Below, in pieces: positions 1-8,467 of a stretch of DNA of 8,467 nt. The stretch's first letter is position 1, and each line of letters begins with the position of its first letter. The stretch covers positions 1 through 8,467 of the forward strand of contig JAITEA010000223.1 of NCBI GenBank assembly GCA_031282285.1, given 5' to 3'. The DNA comes from Helicobacteraceae bacterium. GTDB taxonomy: Bacteria > Campylobacterota > Campylobacteria > Campylobacterales > SZUA-545. A program made the translations under genes and the position numbers. The notes under the pieces were generated by a model, which was not told where the DNA came from, ran no database searches, and saw nothing but the letters and a program-made list of their open reading frames with translations.

Positions 1-2
1 TT

Positions 3-128
3 TGCGCGATCAAAGAAGAGATCGAAGGCGAATACGCCGGCGAAGAGGAGCGCGTTTTGGCGATGGAGCGCTACGACTGGAACAAAACCAAATACGCTTT
101 AGCGCGTTCCCCTAAACCCCCAACCTAA
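3..128 (+). CDS. 3' end of an unidentified gene (C-terminal 41 residues)
   Basis: The gene is cut by the left edge, so only its last 41 codons and the TAA at 126-128 are visible. This frame gives a charged, protein-like tail: an acidic stretch (EEIEGEYAGEEE), then RVLAMERYDWNKTKYAL, and a short basic and proline-rich end (SPKPPT). The other two forward frames give Arg-rich or low-complexity peptides, which is why this one was chosen. I do not recognise the family. The ERYDWNKT pattern loosely resembles the last helix of some GT4-type glycosyltransferases, but that is too little to name it. The gene converges on clpB, with about 98 bp between the two stop codons. No U-tracted hairpin for this strand is visible in the gap. 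Confidence 0.45.
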   Translation, partial: CAIKEEIEGEYAGEEERVLAMERYDWNKTKYALARSPKPPT

Positions 129-150
129 TAGCTTGCGATCGCGCCTTTTG

Positions 151-204
151 AAACAAACAAAACGCCAATCCGCAAGCATATTGCAATCGCGTAACGGACT
201 GGCG
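151..204 (-). terminator. Intrinsic terminator of clpB
   Basis: Read on the minus strand, the arms CGCCAGTCCG (204-195) and CGGATTGGCG (172-163) form a 10-bp stem with one G-U wobble. The 22-nt loop can itself fold weakly (TTGC/GCAA). The stem is followed at once by TTTTGTTTGTTT (162-151). It starts 22 bp past the clpB stop codon. On the plus strand the wobble becomes an A-C mismatch and no T-run follows, so it should act only for clpB. Confidence 0.8.
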
Positions 205-226
205 CCTAATTCGATCCAAAAAAGCG

Positions 227-2797
<2,571 letters not shown>

Positions 2798-2806
2798 AGC
2801 GTTACG

Positions 2807-2810
2807 CTCC
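2807..2810 (-). promoter_or_regulatory. Ribosome binding site of clpB
   Basis: GGAG on the minus strand ends 9 nt before the ATG at 2797. It lies downstream of the in-frame TTG at 2815, so it supports the ATG and argues against the longer reading. Confidence 0.75.
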
Positions 2811-2831
2811 GTCAAAGTTTAGTTTGCGGCT

Positions 2832-2860
2832 ATCATACAACTTTAGTCTCATATTGTCAA
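2832..2860 (-). promoter_or_regulatory. Sigma-70 promoter of clpB
   Basis: On the minus strand a perfect -35 box TTGACA (2860-2855) is separated by exactly 17 bp from the -10 box TATGAT (2837-2832), which matches consensus at five of six positions. Transcription would start near 2825, giving a leader of roughly 28 nt that contains the GGAG ribosome binding site. A full -35 box is unusual for Campylobacterota promoters and predicts strong basal activity, which suits a heat-shock gene held down by a repressor. Confidence 0.85.
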
Positions 2861-2861
2861 G
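2841..2861 (-). promoter_or_regulatory. HAIR-like operator, candidate HspR binding site
   Basis: The minus strand reads CTTGACA-N7-ACTAAAG. The HAIR consensus bound by HspR repressors is CTTGAGT-N7-ACTCAAG, so 11 of 14 defined bases match with the exact 7-bp spacing. The element covers the -35 box and most of the spacer of the clpB promoter, so bound repressor would exclude RNA polymerase. In Campylobacter and Helicobacter, HspR is known to repress heat-shock chaperone genes, clpB among them in Campylobacter. Part of the match is forced by the -35 box itself (TTGACA), so the independent evidence is mainly the ACTAAAG half-site. No hspR gene lies in the window. Confidence 0.6.
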
Positions 2862-2893
2862 TTTTGCAACGCCAAATGCGCGGCGGTTTGCGG

Positions 2894-2899
2894 TATAAT
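2894..2899 (+). promoter_or_regulatory. -10 box for the small lipoprotein gene
   Basis: A perfect TATAAT lies 29 bp before the ATG at 2929, predicting a start near 2906 and a leader of about 23 nt. No -35 box stands at 16-18 bp, which is common in Campylobacterota. The promoter is divergent from that of clpB, with about 80 bp between the two predicted start sites. Confidence 0.6.
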
Positions 2900-2928
2900 T
2901 GCCGCAATTCAACGCAAAGCGGGTAAAA

Positions 2929-3396
2929 ATGCGCGCAAGTTTAGTTTCGGTTCTGGCGATCGCCGCCGTCGTATTTAGCGGTTGTTTTATAACGCTCTCG
3001 CAAAAAGAGATCGACGCGCGCGAAGCCAAGTGCGCGGCTACGCAGACGATCCGCTTTATGCCCGCCTTTTTTTACGGTTTTGACTACGCCGATCTGGAAA
3101 AGATCGAGGTTAAGCAGGTGCGCGGCGATAAAACGATCGATACTTTTTGGGTCTATCCCGCAATCTGGCGCGGCAAAAACGGAGAGGCGCGGGCGGACGC
3201 GCGGATATACGACCGCGAGTTCAACCTCTCCGATAGCTACCATTTCACGATTTTGGGCAAGCAAACTTTCGTCGCGACCGATATAAAAATGGGGCTGCGC
3301 ACACAATACAGTTGCGAGATAGTATCGGTCAAAATAGACGGCGTAGAGAGCGATTACACGGCGTTTTACAAGAGCGGCTACAAGAAGCCCGACTAA
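2929..3396 (+). CDS. Small predicted lipoprotein of unknown function
   Basis: The product has 155 residues. It begins with one Arg and a hydrophobic signal stretch (about 4-16) that ends in the lipobox-like VFSGC, with Cys19 as the presumed lipidated residue. Phe at -3 is less usual than Leu or Val, so signal peptidase II processing is likely but not certain. The mature part is mixed and soluble, with many aromatic and charged residues (FMPAFFYGFDYADLEKIEV, later IDTFWVYPAIW). Two further cysteines, C35 and C129, could form a periplasmic disulfide. I recognise no domain. The ATG at 2929 is chosen because the in-frame TTG at 2899 overlaps the TATAAT box and would add a polar stretch before the signal peptide. 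The ribosome binding site is weak. It is divergent from clpB and lies 87 bp before the TPR gene. The gene call is firm; the function is unknown. Confidence 0.82.
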   Translation: MRASLVSVLAIAAVVFSGCFITLSQKEIDAREAKCAATQTIRFMPAFFYGFDYADLEKIEVKQVRGDKTIDTFWVYPAIWRGKNGEARADARIYDREFNLSDSYHFTILGKQTFVATDIKMGLRTQYSCEIVSVKIDGVESDYTAFYKSGYKKPD

Positions 3397-3449
3397 CGCT
3401 TGACTCAAATTAGAGATTGCCAGTCGCATTTGGAAAGCCAGATTTAAGC

Positions 3450-3455
3450 TAAAAT
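3450..3455 (+). promoter_or_regulatory. Possible -10 box for the TPR gene
   Basis: TAAAAT stands 28 bp before the ATG and is preceded by TTTAAGC, resembling the T-rich TTTAAG element upstream of -10 boxes in Campylobacter promoters. There is no good -35 box. Together with the 87-bp gap, it suggests that the TPR gene may have its own promoter. Read-through from the lipoprotein gene remains possible, because no U-tracted hairpin lies between them. Confidence 0.4.
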
Positions 3456-3471
3456 AGCGCAACTCTATTCC

Positions 3472-3476
3472 AAAGG
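3472..3476 (+). promoter_or_regulatory. Ribosome binding site of the TPR gene
   Basis: AAAGG ends 7 nt before the ATG at 3484, which fixes this as the start. The signal peptide begins directly at that codon. Confidence 0.65.
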
Positions 3477-3483
3477 TTGAACA

Positions 3484-5568
3484 ATGCGTTCTTGTTTAGC
3501 TTGCGCGATCATACTTGCGTCGGTATGTCTAGCCGAAGAAACCGCAGTTCCCACCGAAGAGGCGCTCAAACGATACACCGAGCAAATCGCGGCAAATCAG
3601 AACGCCGCCGAACCTTTTATCGAGCGCGGTTTTGCCTATCTGAAGCTGGGCGAAAGCAAAAAAGCGATCGTCGATTTCACCTTTGCTATCGCCAACGACG
3701 CCAAGTCGCACATAGCCTACAGCGGGCGGGCGCTGGCGTATTCGTTAGACGGCAAGCACGAGAAGGCGATCGAGGACTTCACGACGGCGATAAGCTTTGG
3801 CAAAGATGTCCTCCCTTCCAGAATGAGCCGCGCCAACGAATACGCCATACTGAAAAATTACGCGGGCGCGATCGCCGATTATTCGGCGGCGATCAAGCTC
3901 GATCCGCAAAACCTGCAAGCCTATCTTTTAAGAGGCGACGCCTATCTGCTTAGCGGCGCGACCCGATTGGCGATCGCGGATTTGTCGCGCGCGATCGGGC
4001 TGAAAGCCGATCTGCCCGACGCCTATTTCAAGCGCGGCGTCGCGTACGGCAGGATCGGCGCCACAAACGAGGCGATCGCCGACTATACGAAGGGCGCGAT
4101 GTACAATCCAAACAAAGAGGCGTTGTCTCATTTGACCCGCGCTAATATCGAGGTCAAAACCGGAGATTACGCCAAGGCGATCGACGAGTACAACCTAGCC
4201 TTCGCGCTGGATCCAAACAACGCGCTGATTATCTTTTTGCGGGCGGCGGCGCACGAAAAATTGGGCGAGACGGACAAGGCGTTCGAGGATTACGAGAGGG
4301 CGATCGCGGTCGATTCGTATCACTTCGCGTCGTACAGCGCCAGAGGATCGATATATTCCAAGCGCGGCGATCGCGCGAAGGCGATCGAGGACTTCACGAC
4401 GGCGCTTAAGCTGGAGCCGAAATCGGCAAACGCCTATCTGCTGCGCGCCGAAGAGTACGCCGCTTTGAACGACGCGAAAAACGCGATCGCCGATTATTCG
4501 GCGGCGATCAATATCGATCCCAAGCTGGCAAGAGCGTACGCCGGACGCGGTTCGATGCAGGTAAGGTATAAAAGATTCGCCGCCGCCATCGAGGATTTGA
4601 CGCAAGCCGTCGCGCTCAATCCAAAAGATCAGCGGCTGCGCGTAGAGCGCGGCGCGGCTTACTCCGCTAGCGGCGATCAGAGAAAGGCGATCGCCGATTT
4701 TTCGCAGGTTATCTCGAGCAATCCAAACTATACCGACGCCTATACGGGGCGGGGCAAAGCCTATCTGAAAAACGGCGAGACGAGAAACGCCATAGCCGAC
4801 TTTACGAAGGCGTTGCAGCTTGGCGGCGCGATCGCGGAGGCGCACGGGGGGCGCGGTTTTGCCTATAACCGCGCGGGCGACTATCAAAGGGCGCTTATCG
4901 ATTTTACGGCGGCGATCAAGCTCAACGCCAAAGAGCCGGAGTATCACTACGGGCACGGCTTGGCGAGCGCGGGGCTGAACAGGCACAGCGTGGCGATTGC
5001 CGCCTTTAATCAGGCGATCGCGCTCAATCCCAGATACGCCGAGGCTTACAGCGCCAGAGGCTTGTCAAACGGGGAGTTGAAGGATTACGCCAAAGCCTCT
5101 GACGATTTCACGACGGCGATCAAGCTCGACTCCACGCTCGCGGAAGCCTACGAAGCGCGCGGTTTAATCTATTTGAGACAGAACAACCGCAGAAAGGCGA
5201 TCGCCGATTTTGACAGCGCCATCAAGCTCAATCCTAAGTATGCCGCCGCGTACGCCAACAGAGCCAACGCGCTTGTGAATTCGGATACCAAAAAAGCCGT
5301 CGCGGACTATACGCAGGCTATCAAACTCGATCCCAACAATCATCAGACCTATATAAATCGCGCCGCCGCGTACAACAAGCAAGGCGCCTACCAAAAGGCG
5401 ATTGGCGATCTGAACAAGGCGGCGGCTTTGGATAAGGACAATGTGAAAATATATGTCGAGCGCGGCAAAACGAGCCTGCTTGTCAAAGACCGGCGCAGCG
5501 CGTTACGAGACGCCAGAACCGCGTGCGAACTTGGCGATTGCGCGCTGCTGAAACAGCTTGAAAAGTAA
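3484..5568 (+). CDS. Exported protein of about 19 tandem TPR units
   Basis: The 694-residue product starts with a short signal peptide (MRSCLACAIILASVCLA), probably cut after Ala17 by signal peptidase I. Cys15 lacks a proper lipobox, so lipidation is unlikely. After a linker (18-42), the rest is an almost unbroken array of 33-35-residue tetratricopeptide units from 43 to the C-terminus. They share the pattern AYxxRGxAYxxxGxxxxAIADFxxAIKLDPxx. I count 19, the last one irregular and ending in a tail with two cysteines (C681 and C686). TPRs form a right-handed superhelix that binds peptides or proteins. No enzymatic domain or other membrane segment is visible, so the likely role is a periplasmic or surface scaffold. 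The partner is unknown. It follows the lipoprotein gene on the same strand, and ccsBA follows after a 233-bp gap. Codon use matches the neighbours, so recent transfer is not suggested. Confidence 0.93.
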   Translation: MRSCLACAIILASVCLAEETAVPTEEALKRYTEQIAANQNAAEPFIERGFAYLKLGESKKAIVDFTFAIANDAKSHIAYSGRALAYSLDGKHEKAIEDFTTAISFGKDVLPSRMSRANEYAILKNYAGAIADYSAAIKLDPQNLQAYLLRGDAYLLSGATRLAIADLSRAIGLKADLPDAYFKRGVAYGRIGATNEAIADYTKGAMYNPNKEALSHLTRANIEVKTGDYAKAIDEYNLAFALDPNNALIIFLRAAAHEKLGETDKAFEDYERAIAVDSYHFASYSARGSIYSKRGDRAKAIEDFTTALKLEPKSANAYLLRAEEYAALNDAKNAIADYSAAINIDPKLARAYAGRGSMQVRYKRFAAAIEDLTQAVALNPKDQRLRVERGAAYSASGDQRKAIADFSQVISSNPNYTDAYTGRGKAYLKNGETRNAIADFTKALQLGGAIAEAHGGRGFAYNRAGDYQRALIDFTAAIKLNAKEPEYHYGHGLASAGLNRHSVAIAAFNQAIALNPRYAEAYSARGLSNGELKDYAKASDDFTTAIKLDSTLAEAYEARGLIYLRQNNRRKAIADFDSAIKLNPKYAAAYANRANALVNSDTKKAVADYTQAIKLDPNNHQTYINRAAAYNKQGAYQKAIGDLNKAAALDKDNVKIYVERGKTSLLVKDRRSALRDARTACELGDCALLKQLEK
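3762..3896 (+). repeat. Internal repeat copy A within the TPR gene (units 2-3)
   Basis: Two perfect blocks, 28 bp at 3762-3789 and 30 bp at 3867-3896, recur 615 bp downstream at 4377-4404 and 4482-4511. The same offset for both blocks means the registration is kept across the diverged 77 bp between them. The blocks encode KAIEDFTTA and AIADYSAAI of TPR units 2 and 3. Confidence 0.7.
4377..4511 (+). repeat. Internal repeat copy B within the TPR gene (units 8-9)
   Basis: This is the second copy of the blocks at 3762-3789 and 3867-3896, shifted by 615 bp (205 codons, six TPR units). It encodes the same KAIEDFTTA and AIADYSAAI stretches in units 8 and 9. The sequence between the blocks is only partly alike (EYAALN against EYAILK). 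Confidence 0.7.
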
Positions 5569-5680
5569 CCGCGCCCGCGATTATCGCTTAACGGCGGCGC
5601 GAGGGGCGATCGCTCCGATATTATGGCGCGGACAAAAGCGTAGATTGATCTGATACATACGCGCCGAAAACAGCCGATAC
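5569..5680. other. Gap after the TPR gene, with a possible weak stem-loop
   Basis: No gene is visible here. Just past the TPR stop codon, GCGCC (5571-5575) can pair with GGCGC (5596-5600) around an inner GCGA-TTA-TCGC hairpin (5577-5587). No T-run follows, so it is at best a poor terminator. A near-palindrome around GCGATCGC lies at about 5603-5616. Confidence 0.3.
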
Positions 5681-5686
5681 TATAAT
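5681..5686 (+). promoter_or_regulatory. -10 box for ccsBA
   Basis: A perfect TATAAT lies 115 bp before the ccsBA ATG. There is no recognisable -35 box at the right distance. If used, transcription would begin near 5693 and give a leader of about 110 nt holding the GC-rich hairpin at 5708-5729. Confidence 0.5.
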
Positions 5687-5707
5687 TTGTCTCTCCCCTA
5701 CCTACCG

Positions 5708-5729
5708 CCCCGCCTTTTTGAGGGCGGGG
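5708..5729 (+). other. GC-rich stem-loop in the presumed ccsBA leader
   Basis: CCCCGCC (5708-5714) and GGCGGGG (5723-5729) are a perfect 7-bp inverted repeat with an 8-nt loop, TTTTTGAG. No T-run follows on either strand, so it does not look like an intrinsic terminator. It sits about 15 nt into the predicted ccsBA transcript and 72 nt before the start codon, where it could stabilise the 5' end or be bound by a regulator. That role is inference. Confidence 0.5.
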
Positions 5730-5787
5730 AAATTGCCGTATCCGCCGTAAAAGGTTGGTTTTGATACGCTACCGATCTACTCTACTT

Positions 5788-5793
5788 TAAGGA
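5788..5793 (+). promoter_or_regulatory. Ribosome binding site of ccsBA
   Basis: TAAGGA ends 8 nt before the ATG at 5802 and fixes the start of the ResB part, just before its first membrane segment. Confidence 0.75.
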
Positions 5794-5801
5794 TTTTTCT
5801 G

Positions 5802-8467
5802 ATGAAGCCGATAATTCGCAAGTTTTTTGACTTTCTCTTTTCTATGCGCGCGGTCGCGGTTTTGCTGTTTATTATTGCGCTGGCGTGCGCGGTCGCGACA
5901 TTTATCGAAAACGACTACGATTCGCAAGCCGCCAGAGCGCTCGTCTATAACAACCGATGGTTTGAAACCGCGCTGTTTTTGCTGGGTCTGTCGCTGATTG
6001 GCAATATGATCAAGCATAATATGTTTCGCAAGGAGAAGCTGGCGGTCTGTATCTTTCACGCCTCGATTCTGGTCATATTAGCCGGCGCGTTTATCACCCG
6101 ATATTTTGGCTACGAAGGCGTTATGTACATTCGCGAAGGCGATACCAGCAACTCCATTTTAAGCTCGGAGCCGTATCTGAAAATCTCCAGCAGCGGGCTG
6201 AACGCAAGCTGGGCGCTGTCGCTCTCGCCGCTTTCGTCGTCGCGCTACTCGTTTAGCGCCAATCTTGGCGGCGGCGCGCCCGTTACGCTTGAGACAAAGG
6301 CGTACTACAAACGCGCCAAAGAGGTCGTCGCGCCGCTGGAGACGGGCGGCAAACCCTATATCTCCGTTATGGTTTCATACGGCGACGGCGCGCCCGTCGG
6401 CGTGGAGCTGTTTTACGGCGAGTATGTCGATCTAGGCGCCGCGATAATGGTTTTCGGCGAAGATACGGACTTTGAAAAACCGGCGATCGTAGTGGATTTG
6501 CAAGACGATCAGCTTGTGATACGAGCCTATTCCGATCTGATGCGCGTCGATATGCAAACCGACGAGCAGAGCGCGCTTCGAGCGCACGCGGCGCACCCGT
6601 TCGAGCCAAAAACGCTCTACAAAGCGATCGACGGCGCGGGCGTGGTTCTGCGCGAGTATCTTCTCTCCGCCGGTCGCGTGGTGCGCGAGGCGCAGCCAAA
6701 CGAAAGAAGCGTCGCGAGCGCGGTGATCGTCGAAGCGGCGCACAAGGGCGAGCGCAAAGAGGTCGCGCTGCTTGGCGGAATCGGCTCAAGCGGCGTTCCC
6801 GTCGAGGTCGAGCTTGCGGGGCGCAATTTTACTTTAGCCTTCGGCTCCGAGGAGATCGAGCTGCCCTTTTCGCTCAGGCTGGATAGATTTATCATCGAGC
6901 GCTACCCGGGATCGCGTATGGAATCCTCGTACGAAAGTCAGGTAACGCTGATCGACGCCGATCGCAATGTCAACGAGCCAAGGCGCATCTATATGAACCA
7001 TATTCTAACCCACAGGCAGTTTCGCTTCTACCAAAACAGCTACGATCGAGACGAGCGCGGCACCGTGCTTTCCGTCTCCAACGATCCGGGCGTATGGCTG
7101 ACCTATATCGGCTACGCGGCGCTTATAATCGGCTTTTTCGTCGCGTTTTTCAGCCCGAACAGCCGTTTTCGGACGCTTGCCGCGCAGATTGAAAAAAGCA
7201 GGCGATCGCGCGCGCTGGCTTCGGCGCTGGCGGCTCTGTTTTTGCTTTTCGGCGCGGGCGATATAAACGCCGCGGATACGAACGCGACGCGGATTATGGG
7301 CATAGTGGACGCCGATCACGCCAAACGGTTTGGAACGCTTCTGGTTCAGGATTCAAGCGGGCGGATCAAGCCAATCGACACGCTCGCCAGAGAAGCCGTA
7401 AGCAAAATATCGCGCAAAAGCTCCATAGGCGACATTAGCGCGACGCAGATTTTTCTGGGTATGTTAAGCGCGCCCGGAGGGTGGCAGCAGGTCAAGATGA
7501 TTCGTCTGAACCACCCCGACATAGGCGCTATGCTGGGCTTGGAAAACGGCGCGAAAGAGGCGTCGTTTATGGACTTTTTCGGTCTCGATCAAAACGGCGA
7601 TTTTTTCTACAAACTTCAAGAAGCCTCCGATATAGCCGACAAAACGCCCGATTCGCAAAAGAGCCTGCTGCAAAAAGAGCTGGTCAAGGTCTATCAGCGC
7701 GTGGATACCGCCTATATGATCTATCAGGGCTATCTGATGCGCGTCATACCCGTCAAGGGCGATCCCGCCTTTTCGTGGATTTCGCCGCCGCAGGCGATCG
7801 AGCTTTCGCCCGACGACGCGAAGGAGACGGCGCAGACGGTGCGCGATTATGTCGAGGCGCTTAGAAACGCGCAAACCAGCGGCGAATGGGAGAAAGCCGA
7901 TCTGGCTTTGGATCGGCTCAAAGCCTATCAGGAGACAAACGGCGCGGCGGTGATTCCAAGCGCGACCAGAGTCAAAGCGGAGATAGCGCTAAACGCGATC
8001 GATCCCTTCTTTATTTTGCTATTTTGCTATCTGGGCGTCGGCTTTGTAGCGCTGATCTGGGCGTTTACGCGCGCGCTGTCGCCAAACTTTATGAAAAACA
8101 AGGCGATCTATGTATCCGCCGCGCTGATCGTCGTGGCGACGCTCGCCTTTATCCTGCATACCGCCTCGCTTGGCTTAAGGTGGTATGTTTCGGGGCACGC
8201 GCCGTGGTCTAACGGGTTTGAGTCGATCGTATATGTCGCGTGGGCGTCGATGTTCGCGGGGCTGTTTTTTGCCAGACGATCTATTTTCGCGTTGCCCTCC
8301 GCGGCGCTGATTGGCGCGTTTGCGCTGATGACGGCGCATTTTAGCGCTATGGACCCGCAGATTACCACGATCGCGCCCGTGCTGAAATCGCACTGGCTTA
8401 CGATCCATGTGAGCGTGATATCGGCAAGCTACGGCTTTCTTGGCGTCTCTATGCTGCTGGGGCTGAT
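5802..8467 (+). CDS. ccsBA: Fused cytochrome c synthetase CcsBA (ResB-CcsA), 3' end cut
   Basis: This inner-membrane protein of System II cytochrome c maturation carries heme to the periplasm and joins it to CXXCH motifs of apocytochromes. It is open for 888 codons and runs off the window. The ResB part has membrane segments at about 15-35, 55-70 and 78-96. The third carries FHASIL with His86, which matches the conserved TM heme-ligand histidine (H83 in H. hepaticus CcsBA, from memory). A large periplasmic domain follows (about 100-427), then a membrane segment near 431-447. After another hydrophobic stretch (about 470-487) comes a second periplasmic domain (about 490-730) with GTLLVQDSSGRIKPIDTLAR. 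The CcsA part starts at about 734 with segments at 735-757 and 768-788, the motif SGHAPWSNGFES (His799), and HWLTIHV (His869), probably one of the conserved periplasmic-face histidines. The tryptophan-rich WWD motif and the last histidines must lie beyond the edge. No frameshift or stop is seen. Confidence 0.95.
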   Translation, partial: MKPIIRKFFDFLFSMRAVAVLLFIIALACAVATFIENDYDSQAARALVYNNRWFETALFLLGLSLIGNMIKHNMFRKEKLAVCIFHASILVILAGAFITRYFGYEGVMYIREGDTSNSILSSEPYLKISSSGLNASWALSLSPLSSSRYSFSANLGGGAPVTLETKAYYKRAKEVVAPLETGGKPYISVMVSYGDGAPVGVELFYGEYVDLGAAIMVFGEDTDFEKPAIVVDLQDDQLVIRAYSDLMRVDMQTDEQSALRAHAAHPFEPKTLYKAIDGAGVVLREYLLSAGRVVREAQPNERSVASAVIVEAAHKGERKEVALLGGIGSSGVPVEVELAGRNFTLAFGSEEIELPFSLRLDRFIIERYPGSRMESSYESQVTLIDADRNVNEPRRIYMNHILTHRQFRFYQNSYDRDERGTVLSVSNDPGVWLTYIGYAALIIGFFVAFFSPNSRFRTLAAQIEKSRRSRALASALAALFLLFGAGDINAADTNATRIMGIVDADHAKRFGTLLVQDSSGRIKPIDTLAREAVSKISRKSSIGDISATQIFLGMLSAPGGWQQVKMIRLNHPDIGAMLGLENGAKEASFMDFFGLDQNGDFFYKLQEASDIADKTPDSQKSLLQKELVKVYQRVDTAYMIYQGYLMRVIPVKGDPAFSWISPPQAIELSPDDAKETAQTVRDYVEALRNAQTSGEWEKADLALDRLKAYQETNGAAVIPSATRVKAEIALNAIDPFFILLFCYLGVGFVALIWAFTRALSPNFMKNKAIYVSAALIVVATLAFILHTASLGLRWYVSGHAPWSNGFESIVYVAWASMFAGLFFARRSIFALPSAALIGAFALMTAHFSAMDPQITTIAPVLKSHWLTIHVSVISASYGFLGVSMLLGL

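Noticed and set aside
2854..2859. TTGTCA as a -35 box for the lipoprotein promoter
   Set aside because: It lies 34 bp from the TATAAT box, far beyond a usable spacer.
2802..3029. Minus-strand open frame spanning the clpB upstream region
   Set aside because: It would cover both divergent promoters and the start of the lipoprotein gene, with no ribosome binding site and no family resemblance.
3399..3419. Second HAIR-like site before the TPR gene (CTTGACT...)
   Set aside because: The first half-site looks similar, but the second half-site after 7 bp matches only one of seven bases.
4195..4986. Long minus-strand open frame (263 codons) opposite the TPR gene
   Set aside because: It is a shadow of the TPR repeats: the frame stays open because of the repeated GC-biased codons, and its product is Arg-rich and repetitive with no domain.
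3484..5568. Regularly spaced repeats taken as a CRISPR or tandem-repeat array
   Set aside because: The periodicity is about 102 bp, in frame and degenerate, and encodes TPR units.
5708..5729. GC-rich hairpin taken as a terminator
   Set aside because: No T-run follows the stem on either strand; the only T-run is in the loop.
6367..6789. Minus-strand open frame (140 codons) opposite ccsBA
   Set aside because: Its product is extremely rich in Arg and Ala with no recognisable motif, and it overlaps a continuous, well-supported ccsBA frame.

Overview
The window looks like a piece of a Campylobacterota (epsilonproteobacterial) chromosome with unusually high GC for that group. The evidence is a ClpB whose N-terminus reads like Campylobacter/Helicobacter ClpB, a fused ResB-CcsA (CcsBA) cytochrome c synthetase of the type found in that phylum, and promoters with good -10 boxes but weak or absent -35 boxes, except at clpB. 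The genus cannot be read from the sequence. Codon choice is strongly biased to GCG, ATC, CGC and GAT. The palindrome GCGATCGC occurs about 18 times, far above chance.

Layout. Positions 3-128 hold the last 41 codons of an unidentified plus-strand gene. It converges on clpB, which runs on the minus strand from 2797 to 227 and ends at a convincing intrinsic terminator (151-204). The 131-bp gap upstream of clpB is a divergent promoter region. It carries a near-consensus sigma-70 promoter for clpB, overlapped by an HspR/HAIR-like inverted repeat, and a TATAAT box for the opposite gene. On the plus strand follow a small predicted lipoprotein of unknown function (2929-3396), a 694-residue exported protein made almost wholly of about 19 TPR units (3484-5568), and, after a 233-bp gap with a promoter-like box and a GC-rich hairpin, ccsBA (5802 to beyond the right edge).

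How the genes relate. ClpB is the cytosolic disaggregase of the heat-shock response, and its promoter looks set up for HspR repression. CcsBA is the membrane enzyme that exports heme and attaches it to apocytochromes c (System II). The lipoprotein and the TPR protein are both predicted to leave the cytoplasm. They follow one another, but each has its own promoter-like box, so one operon is not shown. I see no RNA gene, insertion sequence, phage gene, CRISPR array or defence system. Most of the window is ordinary housekeeping sequence. The items most worth checking are the HAIR-like operator, the GCGATCGC excess, and the block-duplication signature in the TPR gene.
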